Shown here: piece by piece, positions 1 through 10,300 of the stretch
Position numbering within the stretch: position 1 is the first letter of the stretch
Layout of the letters: the number at the start of each line of letters is the position of its first letter
Assembly: GCF_014644535.1 (NCBI RefSeq)
Contig: NZ_BMKW01000011.1
Coordinates: 197,194 to 261,193, forward strand
DNA: 64,000 nucleotides
From: Neoroseomonas lacus
GTDB taxonomy: Bacteria > Pseudomonadota > Alphaproteobacteria > Acetobacterales > Acetobacteraceae
Direction: 5' to 3'
Notes under the pieces: model-generated
What the model was told of the DNA's origin: nothing
Databases searched by the model: none
The model's input: only the letters and a program-made list of their open reading frames with translations
Made by a program: the position numbers and the translations under genes

Positions 1-1008
1 GAGGATGCCCATGATGCCGCCGGCGCGGTGCACATCCTCGACATGGACGTTGGCAACCGAGGGCGCGACCTTGCACAGCACCGGCACGCGGCGCGACAGG
101 CGGTCGATATCGGCCATGGCGAAGGACACCTCGCCTTCCTGCGCAGCGGCGAGCAGGTGCAGCACCGTGTTGGTCGACCCGCCCATGGCGATGTCGAGCG
201 TCATGGCGTTCTCGAAGGCAGTGCGGGTCGCGACGTTGCGCGGCAGCACCGTGTCGTCGTCGGTTTCGTAGTGCTGGCGGGTGATCTCGACAATGCGGCG
301 GCCGGCTTCGAGGAAGAGGCGCTCGCGGTCCGAATGCGTCGCGACGACCGTGCCGTTGCCGGGCAAAGCGAGGCCGAGCGCCTCGGTCAGGCAGTTCATC
401 GAGTTGGCGGTGAACATGCCCGAGCAGGATCCACAGGTCGGGCAAGCGGAGCGTTCGATGACCGCCACTTCCTCATCGGTCACCGAGGCATCGGCGGCGA
501 CGATCATGGCGTCGATCAGATCCACGCTGCGCTTCTGGCCGCGATGCACGACCTTGCCGGCCTCCATCGGCCCGCCCGAGACGAAGATGGTGGGGATGTT
601 CAGTCGCATCGCGGCCATCAGCATGCCGGGCGTGATCTTGTCGCAGTTGGAGATGCAGACCAGCGCGTCGGCGCAATGGGCGTTGACCATGTACTCGACG
701 CTGTCGGCGATCAGCTCGCGCGAGGGCAGGCTGTAGAGCATGCCGTCATGGCCCATGGCGATGCCGTCATCGACTGCGATGGTGTTGAATTCCTTGGCGA
801 CGCCGCCGGCCTTCTCGATCTCCCGCGCGACCAGCTGGCCGAGGTCCTTCAGATGCACATGGCCCGGGACGAACTGGGTGAAGGAATTGGCGATGGCGAT
901 GATCGGCTTGCCGAAATCGCCGTCCTTCATGCCCGTGGCGCGCCATAGGCCCCGCGCGCCGGCCATGTTGCGGCCATGGGTGGTGGTGCGGGAGCGATAT
1001 TGCGGCAT
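1..1008 (-). CDS. ilvD: Dihydroxy-acid dehydratase, N-terminal 336 residues (runs off left edge)
   Basis: Dehydrates 2,3-dihydroxy-isovalerate and dihydroxy-methylvalerate to the 2-keto acids of valine and isoleucine, in the cytoplasm. The open frame reads without a stop from an ATG at 1008 to base 1, so the C-terminal part is outside the window. The start [20 protein letters not shown] is typical of the family, and a GAGGA ribosome site lies 8 bases upstream. Fe-S ligand motifs are visible: [12 protein letters not shown] (Cys122) and [12 protein letters not shown] (Cys195). The [13 protein letters not shown] segment near residue 41 is also family-typical. The ilvBNC operon lies 9 kb away on the other strand, so the valine/isoleucine pathway is split here. 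Identity is secure; only completeness is unknown. Confidence 0.95.
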   Translation of the reverse strand, partial: MPQYRSRTTTHGRNMAGARGLWRATGMKDGDFGKPIIAIANSFTQFVPGHVHLKDLGQLVAREIEKAGGVAKEFNTIAVDDGIAMGHDGMLYSLPSRELIADSVEYMVNAHCADALVCISNCDKITPGMLMAAMRLNIPTIFVSGGPMEAGKVVHRGQKRSVDLIDAMIVAADASVTDEEVAVIERSACPTCGSCSGMFTANSMNCLTEALGLALPGNGTVVATHSDRERLFLEAGRRIVEITRQHYETDDDTVLPRNVATRTAFENAMTLDIAMGGSTNTVLHLLAAAQEGEVSFAMADIDRLSRRVPVLCKVAPSVANVHVEDVHRAGGIMGIL

Positions 1009-1115
1009 GCGGGCGTTCCTCGTCGCGGTTCCGGTGGCCGGGCGCCAATCAGGTCCGGCCGGCATTGCGCCAGGATGTAGCGCGGATGGCCGTCGAGGCC
1101 AAAATGGGTCGGTGG

Positions 1116-1138
1116 CTCGAGGGGCGCCGCCCCTCGAG
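1116..1138. repeat. Near-perfect GC palindrome
   Basis: CTCGAGGGGCG and CGCCCCTCGAG form an 11-bp inverted repeat around one central base. It lies in the 5' region of ilvD. The GAGGGG/CCCCTC core recurs in other intergenic hairpins of the window. Confidence 0.6.
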
Positions 1139-1146
1139 CACCCCCG

Positions 1147-1167
1147 CCAGGAAACTCAGCTTCCTGG
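1147..1167. repeat. Hairpin CCAGGAA/TTCCTGG
   Basis: A perfect 7-bp stem with a 7-base loop, 8 bases beyond the larger palindrome at 1116-1138. The two may form tandem hairpins upstream of ilvD. Function unknown. Confidence 0.45.
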
Positions 1168-1271
1168 ACCTTCGGGCGATTTCTGCGAAATCGAGTGGGC
1201 CCCGGGCACGACATGGCCGTCAGGAGCTAAAAGATGCCATTCCGAAGGTCGCCGGCCTTTGGTGAGGTGGC

Positions 1272-1294
1272 TTGGAGGGGCAAGGCCCCTCCAA
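1272..1294 (-). terminator. Candidate terminator of mrp
   Basis: TTGGAGGGGC, a 3-base loop and GCCCCTCCAA form a perfect 10-bp hairpin, 31 bases past the mrp stop codon. There is no T-run after it, so intrinsic termination is uncertain; it could also protect the 3' end. Confidence 0.5.
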
Positions 1295-1325
1295 CCTTCA
1301 GCCGGTCAAGTCGATACGCGCGGCG

Positions 1326-2432
1326 TCAGTCCACCACGATGGCCGGCCCGGCCTCGGCCTTGGCTCGCGCCTTCTCCCACACCCGCGCGGCGATGGCGCG
1401 GTAGGTGGCGGCTTCCTCGCTGTCCGGCCGGGCGGTGACGATTGGTGTCCCGGCATCGGCCAGCTCGCGGATTTCCAGCTTCAGCGGCAATTCGCCGAGG
1501 AATTCGACGCCGAGGCGGTCAGCCTCCCGCTTTGCCCCGCCATGGCCGAACAGATCGGCCCGGTGGTTGCAGTTCGGGCAGCAGTAGTAGGACATGTTCT
1601 CGATCAGCCCGAGCACTGGGACGTTCACCTTCTCGAACATCCGCACGCCGCGGCGGGCGTCGAGCAGGGCCACGTCCTGCGGCGTGGAAACGATGACGGC
1701 GCCGGCCAGCGGCACGCGCTGGGACATGGTCAGCTGCGCGTCGCCGGTGCCGGGGGGCATGTCGACGATCATGATGTCGAGCGCGCCCCACTCGACCTGG
1801 CCCATCATCTGTTCGAGCGCGCCCATCACCATCGGGCCGCGCCAGATCATCGGCGTCTCCTCATCGACCAGGAAGCCGATGGACATGGCCTTCAGGCCCC
1901 AGCGGGTCAGCGGGGTGATGCGGTCCCCGGTCGCGCGCGGGCGTTCCCGGGTGCCGAGCATCTGCGGCAGGGAGGGACCGTAGATGTCGGCGTCCAGCAG
2001 CCCGACCTTCAGCCCCTGCGCCGCCAGCGCGACGGCGAGGTTCACCGCCGTGGTCGATTTGCCCACACCACCCTTGCCGGAGGCGACGGCGACGATCGCA
2101 CCCACTTCCGGCAGCAGCATCGGGCCCTGCCCGGATGGCGCCTTCGCGGCCTGGCGGGGGGTAGCGGGTTGCGGCGCGACGTCGCGATGGGCGGTCAGCA
2201 CGACGGTGGCGCTGAGGACGCCGGGCACGGCGGCGGCGGCTTTCTGGGCGGCGGCGCGCAGCGGTTCCATCTGCGCGGCCCGTTCGCGCGGCACCTGGAG
2301 GGAGAATTGCACTAGGCCATCGCGCGCCGCGAGGCCCTGCACTATGCCCGCGGATACCACGTCGCGCCCCGTTGCGGGGTCCTTCACCGACCGCAGCGCC
2401 ACCGTCACCGCTTCCGCCAGAGTCTCAGCCAT
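1326..2432 (-). CDS. mrp: Mrp/ApbC family Fe-S cluster carrier ATPase
   Basis: P-loop ATPase of the Mrp/NBP35 class that carries and delivers iron-sulfur clusters in the cytoplasm. The 368 residues have the two-part layout of bacterial Mrp. An N-terminal FSCA (DUF59-like) domain, residues about 1-85, is followed by a deviant Walker A motif SGKGGVGKST at about 118-127. DADIYGPSLPQML follows, and then the cluster-binding CPNC pair in YYCCPNCNHR near residue 270. MIVDMPPGTGDAQL is the switch/Walker B segment. The start MAETLAEAV fits the family length. It is transcribed away from hflK, with which it shares a 188-base divergent region. Nearby Fe-S enzymes such as IlvD are plausible clients, but that link is inference. 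Confidence 0.93.
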   Translation of the reverse strand: MAETLAEAVTVALRSVKDPATGRDVVSAGIVQGLAARDGLVQFSLQVPRERAAQMEPLRAAAQKAAAAVPGVLSATVVLTAHRDVAPQPATPRQAAKAPSGQGPMLLPEVGAIVAVASGKGGVGKSTTAVNLAVALAAQGLKVGLLDADIYGPSLPQMLGTRERPRATGDRITPLTRWGLKAMSIGFLVDEETPMIWRGPMVMGALEQMMGQVEWGALDIMIVDMPPGTGDAQLTMSQRVPLAGAVIVSTPQDVALLDARRGVRMFEKVNVPVLGLIENMSYYCCPNCNHRADLFGHGGAKREADRLGVEFLGELPLKLEIRELADAGTPIVTARPDSEEAATYRAIAARVWEKARAKAEAGPAIVVD

Positions 2433-2495
2433 CGCTTGAAAAGCCCTCGTTACTGGACAATATCGCCTACGCCGGGCGAGGTTGACGCTTCGAAC

Positions 2496-2516
2496 GGGTC
2501 ACCCCCCCGGTGACCC
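2496..2516. repeat. Inverted repeat in the mrp/hflK divergent region
   Basis: GGGTCACC, 5 C bases, then GGTGACCC: a perfect 8-bp inverted repeat roughly central between the divergent mrp and hflK genes. It may be an operator or a 5'-UTR hairpin. A second, shorter CGACC/GGTCG repeat follows directly. Confidence 0.5.
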
Positions 2517-2602
2517 GACCGGCATGCATATGGTCGGTCGCGGCGCGTCATGCATCCCCACATGGCAGGCGCCGGGCGAGACGTCACCACCTTGAATTGA
2601 GT

Positions 2603-2609
2603 TTGGAGG
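2603..2609 (+). promoter_or_regulatory. Ribosome binding site that sets the hflK start
   Basis: TTGGAGG lies 11 bases before the ATG at 2621. This favours that start over the longer open frame, which begins at 2510 in sequence of low coding character. Confidence 0.55.
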
Positions 2610-2620
2610 CCCAACGTCGA

Positions 2621-3859
2621 ATGCCCTGGAACAACAGCGGCGGCCAGAGTCCCTGGGGGAACCCGAAGCCCGGCGGGCCGTGGGGCTCGCCGCCTCCGCC
2701 CGGCGGTGGCGGACCCGGTGGGCCCACCGGTGGTGGGCGCGGACCCGACCTCGATGATATGATCCGCCAGGCGCAGGAGGCGGTGCGCCGCTACCTGCCG
2801 CGCGGCGGCGGCAAGGGGCTGGCGCTGCTCGGTCTGGTGCTGGTGGCGTTCTGGGGGGCCTCGGGCTTCTATCGGGTGCAGCCCGACGAACAGGGCGTCG
2901 TGATGCGCTTCGGTGCCTTCAACCGCACGGCGCCGCCGGGCCTGAACTATCACATCCCCTGGCCGGTCGAATCGGTGACGACGCCGCGCGTGACGCGCAT
3001 CAACCGCGTCGATATCGGCTTCATCGGCACGCCGGAGGTGGGGGTCGTCTCCGGCCGTGTGCAGCCGTCGCGCGACGTGCTGGCCGAAAGCATGATGCTA
3101 ACGGGTGACGAGAACATCATCGACATCGACGTCGCGGTGTTCTGGCGCATCCGCGATGCCGGCGAATTCCTGTTCAACACCCGCAACCCGGAAAGCACCG
3201 TCAAGGCGGCCGCCGAATCGGTGATGCGGGAGGTGATCGGCCGCACGCCGATCCAGCCCGCGCTGACCGAGGCGCGCGCGCAGATCGAGCAGGATGTCCG
3301 TGCCGGCACCCAGGCGATCATGGACCAGTACAACGCCGGCATCGAGATCATGCAGGTGCAGTTGCAGAAGGTCGATCCGCCGCCCCAGGTGGTCGATGCC
3401 TTCCGCGATGTGCAGCGCGCCAATGCCGACCGAGAGCGGCTGCGCAACGAGGCGGAATCCTTCCGCAACGACATCATCCCGCGCGCCCGCGGCGAGGCCG
3501 AGCGGATCGTCCAGGAAGCCCGCGGCGTCCGCGAAAGCCAGATCGCCCGCGCCAGCGGCGAGGCGGCGCGGTTCACCTCGGTGCTGACCGCCTATCAGTC
3601 GGCGCGCGATGTGACGGTGCGGCGCCTTTACCTTGAAACGATGGAGGACATCCTGCGGCGCAACCCGATGGTGATCGTCGATGACCGGCTGCAGGGCGTG
3701 GTGCCCTTCCTGCCGCTCGGCGACGCCGGCAATACCCCGCGCGCGCTGCAGGGCAGCAGCAGCAGCGTGCCGACGACGCGGCCGGCACCCCTGCCGCCGT
3801 CCGGGGCGCCGGGCGGTCCCGCCGTTCAGGGCCGCATTCAGCCAGGAGCCACGCGATGA
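2621..3859 (+). CDS. hflK: HflK, membrane SPFH protein controlling FtsH
   Basis: HflK and HflC form a large inner-membrane complex that encloses and modulates the FtsH protease. The 412 residues begin with a Gly/Pro/Asn-rich cytoplasmic tail (MPWNNSGGQSPWGNP), then one membrane span at about 65-83. The SPFH/band-7 domain starts at FYRVQPDEQGVVMRFGAF. A coiled-coil rich in Ala, Glu and Arg runs from about residue 260 to 330, and the tail is Ser/Pro-rich. The start is set by the ribosome site at 2603 and by the typical MPWN N-terminus. The stop overlaps the hflC start (ATGA), so the two are translationally coupled. Confidence 0.95.
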   Translation: MPWNNSGGQSPWGNPKPGGPWGSPPPPGGGGPGGPTGGGRGPDLDDMIRQAQEAVRRYLPRGGGKGLALLGLVLVAFWGASGFYRVQPDEQGVVMRFGAFNRTAPPGLNYHIPWPVESVTTPRVTRINRVDIGFIGTPEVGVVSGRVQPSRDVLAESMMLTGDENIIDIDVAVFWRIRDAGEFLFNTRNPESTVKAAAESVMREVIGRTPIQPALTEARAQIEQDVRAGTQAIMDQYNAGIEIMQVQLQKVDPPPQVVDAFRDVQRANADRERLRNEAESFRNDIIPRARGEAERIVQEARGVRESQIARASGEAARFTSVLTAYQSARDVTVRRLYLETMEDILRRNPMVIVDDRLQGVVPFLPLGDAGNTPRALQGSSSSVPTTRPAPLPPSGAPGGPAVQGRIQPGATR

Positions 3860-4830
3860 ACCGCTCGGTCATTGCCATCGGTGCGCTGGTGGTCGTCGGG
3901 CTGACGGCGGTTTCCTCCGTCTTCACCGTGCAGCAGACGCAGCAGGTGCTCATCACCCAGCTCGGCGACCCGATCCGGGTCATCGAGACGCCAGGCCTGC
4001 ATGTGAAGTTGCCGTTCATCCAGTCGGTCATCACCTTCGACCGCCGGCTGCTCGACTTCGATGCGCCGGGCGAGGAGGTCATCCTGGGTGACCAGCGGCG
4101 GCTGATCGTGGATAGCTTCACGCGCTATCGCATCACCAATCCGCTGGTGTTCTACCAAACCGTGGGAGCGACCGAGCAGGGCATCCGCGCGCGGCTGAAT
4201 TCGATCGTCTCGTCCTCGTTGCGGCGCGTGCTGGGCAATGAGCCGCTGCTCTCGGTCCTGTCGACCGACCGGCCGCGGATCATGGGTGAGATCCGCAACC
4301 AGGTGAACGCCGAGGCGCGGCAGTTCGGCATCGAGGTCGTGGATGTCCGCATCCGTCGCGCCGACCTGCCGGAGGAAAACACCCAGGCGATCCTGTCGCG
4401 CATGCAGTCCGAGCGCGAACGCGTCGCCCGGGAAGCCCGCGCGGAGGGTGCCGAGGTGGCGCAGCGCGTGCGTGCCGGCGCCGAGCGCGAGCGGACCGTG
4501 CTGCTGGCGGAAGCCCAGGCGCAGTCCGACGTGTTGCGCGGCCAGGGCGAACAGGAAGCGATCGGCATCGTTGCCGCGGCATTCGGCCGTGACATCGAGT
4601 TCTTCCAGTTCTGGCGCAGCATGCAGGCCTATCGCGAGGCGTTCTCGGAAGGGCACACCCGCATGGTGATGACGCCGGATTCCGAGTTCTTCCGCTACTT
4701 CCGCGGCAGTGGCGGGCTGCCGCAGGCACCGGCGTCGACGTCCGCGACAGCGCCGACGCCCGCAACGGCTCCGGCTCCGGCTGATAGGCCGTCGCCAGCG
4801 CCGGCAACGGATGCGCCGGCGCCGAAGTGA
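3856..4830 (+). CDS. hflC: HflC, membrane SPFH protein, partner of HflK
   Basis: Second subunit of the HflKC complex that regulates FtsH at the inner membrane. The 324 residues have an N-terminal signal-anchor (about residues 5-22, AIGALVVVGLTAVSSVF). Then comes the band-7 domain beginning VQQTQQVLITQLGDPIRV, with GLHVKLPFIQSV and the RRLIVDSFTRYRI segment characteristic of HflC. A charged coiled-coil (ERERVAREARAEGAE) follows. An Ala/Pro/Thr-rich low-complexity tail of about 35 residues closes the protein. It starts inside the hflK stop codon and ends inside the start of the next small gene, so three genes are coupled. Confidence 0.95.
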   Translation: MNRSVIAIGALVVVGLTAVSSVFTVQQTQQVLITQLGDPIRVIETPGLHVKLPFIQSVITFDRRLLDFDAPGEEVILGDQRRLIVDSFTRYRITNPLVFYQTVGATEQGIRARLNSIVSSSLRRVLGNEPLLSVLSTDRPRIMGEIRNQVNAEARQFGIEVVDVRIRRADLPEENTQAILSRMQSERERVAREARAEGAEVAQRVRAGAERERTVLLAEAQAQSDVLRGQGEQEAIGIVAAAFGRDIEFFQFWRSMQAYREAFSEGHTRMVMTPDSEFFRYFRGSGGLPQAPASTSATAPTPATAPAPADRPSPAPATDAPAPK

Positions 4831-5021
4831 CGCTGACCGGGCTCCTCCAGGGTGTGGCCGTCGTGCTGGCCCTGGAGGGTATGGCCTACGCCCTGGCCCC
4901 CGCTGCCATGCGCCGGGCGATCAAGACCCTGGCCGAGGCGCCCGAACAGCGCTTGCGCCTCGGTGGTTTGGTGGCAGCCGTGCTGGGTGTTGCCATCGCC
5001 TGGGCGCTGAAGGATGGTTAA
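4827..5021 (+). CDS. Small DUF2065 (YjeT-like) membrane protein
   Basis: A 64-residue protein starting at GTG that overlaps the hflC stop by four bases. It has two hydrophobic segments, GLLQGVAVVLALEGMAYAL and LGGLVAAVLGVAIAWAL, separated by a basic loop that includes AMRRAIKTLAEAPEQRLR. This matches the DUF2065/YjeT family, which sits next to hflC in many proteobacteria. Its role is not established; the conserved position suggests an accessory to the HflKC-FtsH or DegP quality-control system. It would be easily missed because of its size and GTG start. Confidence 0.85.
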   Translation: MTLTGLLQGVAVVLALEGMAYALAPAAMRRAIKTLAEAPEQRLRLGGLVAAVLGVAIAWALKDG

Positions 5022-5128
5022 GTGGCCGTTCATGGCGTCCATGCAGCATTTCGTTGCATGATGAAGGCTTCCGCCCCAGGGCTGGATCGCCGCATCCTCC
5101 CTATACGACCCGCTCTGGATCATTCCGC

Positions 5129-6643
<1,515 letters not shown>

Positions 6644-6646
6644 TCG

Positions 6647-6667
6647 CGGAGGGGCCAGACCCCTCCG
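6647..6667 (+). terminator. Candidate terminator after degP
   Basis: CGGAGGGG, a 5-base loop and CCCCTCCG form a perfect 8-bp hairpin starting 4 bases after the degP stop. There is no clear T-run. Its GAGGGG/CCCCTC core matches the hairpin after mrp. Confidence 0.55.
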
Positions 6668-6718
6668 GCTGTCACAGGCTGCCGTTGTTTCGACACGCGG
6701 GGCCGCGATGCTGCCCCG

Positions 6719-8413
6719 ATGAAGCGTCAGGCCACGCCAGATCCGACGCTGAACGCCAGCCCCGCCGACTGGTTTGGCGGGCTGGCCGCGATGGTGCTGG
6801 GTCTGTTCGTCATCCACGCCGCTTTTGGCGCCCGAATCCTGTTGCCGGGCGAGACAGGCTGGATGCTGTCGGGGCGGATTGGCCCTGATCCCGTCCAATA
6901 TTGGCTTGGCTGGACCGCCTTCGCCCAGGATGTCTGGCGCTGGCCGCCCGGGGCCAATCCCGGCTGGGGGCTGGAGCTGGCCTCCTCTATTTTCTATTCC
7001 GATTCCATTCCATTGCTGGCCTTTGCTTTCAAGGCGCTGCGGCCGGTGGTCGAGGTCGCCCAATATTGGGGGATGTGGATCTATGCCTGCGGGGCGTTGC
7101 AGGCGCTGTTTGCCTGGGCACTCATCGGGCAGGTGACGCGCCACCCGCTGGCACGGCTGGCGGGGGCAGGGCTGTTCGTCTTGCAGCCACTGCTGCTGGG
7201 GCGGCTGGGTGGGCATTTCGCCCTGGGCGGCCAGTTCCTGCTGCTGGCGGGGCTGTGGCTGTGCGTCGTGCCGGGGACGGGGCTCCGGCGCTTGCTCGCC
7301 TGGGCCGCGCTGCTGGTCGCGGCGTCGTTGGTGCAGGCCTATATCCTGCCGATGGTCGGCGCCTTCTGGATGGCTGACTGGCTGGCGCGGGCGAGTGATC
7401 CGGCACGGCGCGGCGGGTGGCGGATTGTCGCCGAGCTGCTGGTCGTGCCGGCGCTGGGCGTTGCCGGGCTCTGGGCTGGCGGGTTGTTCGAGCTTGCTGG
7501 CGGCTTCGGCGGTACCTGGGGCGGCTATGGCCAGATGCAGCTCGACTTGCTGGCACCCTTCGATGCCGGATACTGGGGCGCGCTGCTGCCGGACATCACG
7601 ACCGCCGACCATCTGGAGGCCGGCAACTCCTATCCAGGGCTCGGCGCGCTGGCGGTCATCGCTGCTGGCGCGCTGGCTTGGCTGCTGGGGCCTCGCGGGG
7701 CGCTGCACCGCCGTTGGGCGCTCGTTCTGGTGATGGCCGGGCTGCTCGTGTTGGCCGTGTCGCATCGGGTCGCTATCGGTGGCGTGGTCTTCGAGGTGAT
7801 CCCGATGCCAGATTGGTTCGTCTCCCGCGCTGATGCGTTGCGGGCGTCGGAGCGCTTCTTCTGGCCGGTCCTCTACACTGTCCTGTTCGGGGCCTGCGTC
7901 GCGCTGGTGCGCGGGTTGGGCAGCAAGCGCGCGGGCTTCGTGCTGTTCGCCGCCCTGATGCTGCAGGCGGCGGATCTACGCCCCGGCCTGGCACGGTTGA
8001 ACGATTTTTTCTCGCCGCAGCCGCCAACTGTGGCGCTGCGCCTGGCTGACCCGTTCTGGGCCGAGGCGGCGCGCCGCTACGCTTATGTCCGTGTCGTGCC
8101 GACCGGCATGCAGGCGACGAATTGGGAGGAAGTCGCAGTCTATGCCGCCACGCTCGGCCTGCAGACCGACGCGGTTTATCTGGCGCGGCTTGATCCGCGT
8201 GCGGTCGAGGCGGTGAACGCCGCGGTCGCCCGCCACCTCGAGACCGGGGAGCATGAGCCGCACACGTTCTATGTACTCGGCGATGCGGCGTCGTTGGCGC
8301 GGGCCCGCGCCGGGCTGCACTCCACGCGGGACCGGCTTGAACGCATTGACGGGCGTTGGGTGCTGGCGCCCGACTGGGAGCATCAGTCGGCGACGAATTC
8401 CGTGTTGCGATAG
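6719..8413 (+). CDS. Polytopic membrane protein, DUF6311-like (possible GT-C type)
   Basis: A 564-residue protein with about ten to twelve predicted membrane spans in the first 415 residues, then a soluble C-terminal domain. Hydrophobic stretches include GGLAAMVLGLFVIHAAFG, LARLAGAGLFVLQPLLLG and VIAAGALAWLLGP. The large loop after the first span contains GPDPVQYWLGWTAF. The overall pattern resembles the DUF6311 family, thought to be glycosyltransferase-like (GT-C) envelope proteins; that assignment is from memory of the layout, not a search. It stands alone between the degP hairpin and serB. Its last 31 bases overlap the 3' end of serB on the other strand. Confidence 0.7.
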   Translation: MKRQATPDPTLNASPADWFGGLAAMVLGLFVIHAAFGARILLPGETGWMLSGRIGPDPVQYWLGWTAFAQDVWRWPPGANPGWGLELASSIFYSDSIPLLAFAFKALRPVVEVAQYWGMWIYACGALQALFAWALIGQVTRHPLARLAGAGLFVLQPLLLGRLGGHFALGGQFLLLAGLWLCVVPGTGLRRLLAWAALLVAASLVQAYILPMVGAFWMADWLARASDPARRGGWRIVAELLVVPALGVAGLWAGGLFELAGGFGGTWGGYGQMQLDLLAPFDAGYWGALLPDITTADHLEAGNSYPGLGALAVIAAGALAWLLGPRGALHRRWALVLVMAGLLVLAVSHRVAIGGVVFEVIPMPDWFVSRADALRASERFFWPVLYTVLFGACVALVRGLGSKRAGFVLFAALMLQAADLRPGLARLNDFFSPQPPTVALRLADPFWAEAARRYAYVRVVPTGMQATNWEEVAVYAATLGLQTDAVYLARLDPRAVEAVNAAVARHLETGEHEPHTFYVLGDAASLARARAGLHSTRDRLERIDGRWVLAPDWEHQSATNSVLR

Positions 8414-9276
8414 CCCTGGGCGAACAGGAGCGCGCTCAGGTCACCGTGCTCGACGCGCGCCCGCGCGGCGGCGGCCACGACCGGCTTCGCGCGATAGGCC
8501 ACGCCAAGGCCGGCGGCCTGGATCATGTCGAGATCGTTGGCGCCGTCGCCGACCGCCAGCGTCGCCTCGAGCCCGATGCCCTCCTCGGCGGCAAGCCGCT
8601 TCAGCGTGGCCAGTTTCGCGTTGCGTCCCAGGATCGGGTCGGCGACATCACCGGTCAGGCGGCCATCCGCCTCGAGGAGCGTGTTCGAGTGGTGTTCGTG
8701 GAAACCAACCAGGGCGGCGACGCGGCCGGTGAAGAAGGTGAAGCCGCCCGAGACCAGCGCACAGCGCGCCCCGGCCGCGCGCATCGTCGCGACCAGTTGC
8801 GTCGCACCGGGCATCAGCTCGGTTTCTTCCCAGGTGCGCTGCATGGCCTCGACCGGCAGGCCCTTCAGCATGCCGACGCGCTCGCGCAGGGCGCCTTCGA
8901 AATCGAGTTCGCCATTCATCGCGCGCTTCGTGATGGCGGCGATGCGCTCCTTGATACCGGCCTGGCCGGCGAGTTCGTCCAGCGTCTCGGTGGTGACGAT
9001 GGTGCTGTCCATGTCGGCGATCAGCAGGCGCTTGCGCCGGCCGGCGGCTGCCTGCGCGATGATGTCGACGGGCTGGCCGGTGAGGGCGTGCCGGGCCGCG
9101 GCATCCGCCTGGTCAGCAGCGAGGCCGGCGAAGGGCAGGTCGGCGGCCTGCTCCGGCGCGAGCCAATCCGGCGTGCCGGTGGTCGCACCAATGCGGGCCA
9201 GGGCGTCGCGCGCGGCATGCAGCGAAGCGGTGGAAAGACCACCGGGCGCCGCGATCAGGGTCAGAACATGGTCCAT
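8383..9276 (-). CDS. serB: Phosphoserine phosphatase
   Basis: HAD-superfamily phosphatase for the last step of serine synthesis (O-phosphoserine to serine). The ATG at 9276 gives 297 residues (MDHVLTLIAAPGGL); an upstream start at 9324 would run into miaA. There is an ACT-like N-terminal domain, then the HAD core. The nucleophile motif is DMDSTIVTTET (Asp88/Asp90), motif II is ALVSGGFTFF, and GDGANDLDMIQAAG is the metal-binding loop. It is divergent from miaA with only 23 bases between the starts, and converges with the upstream membrane gene with a 31-base overlap. Both ends are therefore exceptionally tight. Confidence 0.94.
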   Translation of the reverse strand: MDHVLTLIAAPGGLSTASLHAARDALARIGATTGTPDWLAPEQAADLPFAGLAADQADAAARHALTGQPVDIIAQAAAGRRKRLLIADMDSTIVTTETLDELAGQAGIKERIAAITKRAMNGELDFEGALRERVGMLKGLPVEAMQRTWEETELMPGATQLVATMRAAGARCALVSGGFTFFTGRVAALVGFHEHHSNTLLEADGRLTGDVADPILGRNAKLATLKRLAAEEGIGLEATLAVGDGANDLDMIQAAGLGVAYRAKPVVAAAARARVEHGDLSALLFAQGYRNTEFVAD

Positions 9277-9299
9277 GCGCGCCGGGGTATGCTCCTGCC

Positions 9300-10265
9300 A
9301 TGAGCGCGGATCAACCGACCGCACTGCTGGTCGCCGGCCCGACCGCCAGTGGGAAGTCGGCGCTGGCGCTGGCGCTCGCCGAACGGCTTGGCGGTGTGGT
9401 GATCAATGCCGACAGCATGCAGGTCTATCGGGAGCTGCGGGTGATCACCGCACGGCCGACGGTGGCAGAGGAGGCGTTGGTGCCGCATCGCCTGTATGGC
9501 GTACGCCCGGCGGCGGAAGCGGCCAGCGTCGCCTGGTGGCGCGGCGAGGCTCTGGCGGCGATGGCGGAGGCGCACGCGGCCGGCCGGTTGCCAATTCTGT
9601 GCGGTGGGACGGGTATGTATTTCGCGTCCCTGACGCAGGGGCTGTCCGACATCCCCGCGATACCAGAGGCCGCGCGGGAAGAGGCGCGTCGCCTGCTCGC
9701 CGAGGAAGGCGTGGCGGCGTTGCATGCGCGGTTGATGGCCGAGGACCCACTGACGGCGGGCCGGCTGCGGCCTTCGGATAGCCAGCGGATTGCCCGTGCC
9801 TGGGAAGTGTGGCGCGGGACGGGCCGAGGGCTGGCTGCCTGGCAGGCGGATGGCGGGACGGGGCCGGCGCCCTGGCGCTTCGCCGCCATCCTGATCGACC
9901 CGCCGCGGGAGGCACTGCGCAGCGCCATCGCGGCGCGTTGGGCGGCGATGCTCGACGGCGGGGCGATCGAGGAGGTGCGAGCCCTGGTCGCGCAGGGGCT
10001 GGACCCGGCCTTGCCAGCGATGCGCGCGCATGGCGTGCCGGAACTGGCGGCGCTTCTGGCCGGGCGGGTGAATCTGGCCGATGCCTCCGCCCGGGCGATG
10101 CTCAATACGGGGCGGTACACAAAGCGGCAGGCGACCTGGTTTCGGCATCATCCGCTCGCTGATGCGTCGCGAATGCATACGATCCATGCGCGCATAGCGG
10201 ATGTGGCGCAATTTTCGGAAAGTTTTGAGGCTGACGTCATCGCTTTTATTGATCGCGTGCGTTGA
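9300..10265 (+). CDS. miaA: tRNA dimethylallyltransferase
   Basis: Transfers the dimethylallyl group to A37 of tRNAs that read codons starting with U, which improves decoding. The 321 residues carry the P-loop GPTASGKS (13-20), the tRNA/DMAPP-binding segment INADSMQVYREL, and the family motif LCGGTGMYFASLTQGLSDIP. The C-terminus holds the RYTKRQATWFRHH segment seen in MiaA. It shares a 23-base divergent promoter region with serB. The likely ilvB promoter overlaps its stop codon. Confidence 0.96.
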   Translation: MSADQPTALLVAGPTASGKSALALALAERLGGVVINADSMQVYRELRVITARPTVAEEALVPHRLYGVRPAAEAASVAWWRGEALAAMAEAHAAGRLPILCGGTGMYFASLTQGLSDIPAIPEAAREEARRLLAEEGVAALHARLMAEDPLTAGRLRPSDSQRIARAWEVWRGTGRGLAAWQADGGTGPAPWRFAAILIDPPREALRSAIAARWAAMLDGGAIEEVRALVAQGLDPALPAMRAHGVPELAALLAGRVNLADASARAMLNTGRYTKRQATWFRHHPLADASRMHTIHARIADVAQFSESFEADVIAFIDRVR

Positions 10266-10290
10266 CGCGTCGCGGCGCGGGGTCTAAGAG
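10262..10290 (+). promoter_or_regulatory. Probable promoter of ilvBNC
   Basis: TTGACG (10262-10267), a 17-base spacer and TAAGAG (10285-10290). The -35 box overlaps the miaA stop codon. The same TTGACG-N17-TAAG layout is seen in front of the likely rRNA operon at 63861. Confidence 0.45.
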
Positions 10291-10300
10291 CGCCCCCTTG

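Larger units (their letters stand above)
1009..1325. other. Intergenic region with three hairpins between ilvD and mrp
   Basis: No credible gene is seen in these 317 bases; both flanking genes are on the minus strand. It holds the upstream region of ilvD, including a weak promoter-like pair on the minus strand (TTGGCC, 17 bases, TACATC), and the 3' side of mrp. Three inverted repeats (1116-1138, 1147-1167, 1272-1294) are listed separately. Confidence 0.6.

Noticed and set aside
28..948. A 306-codon plus-strand frame at the left edge
   Set aside because: It mirrors ilvD on the minus strand, which carries the Fe-S motifs and has no stop up to the edge.
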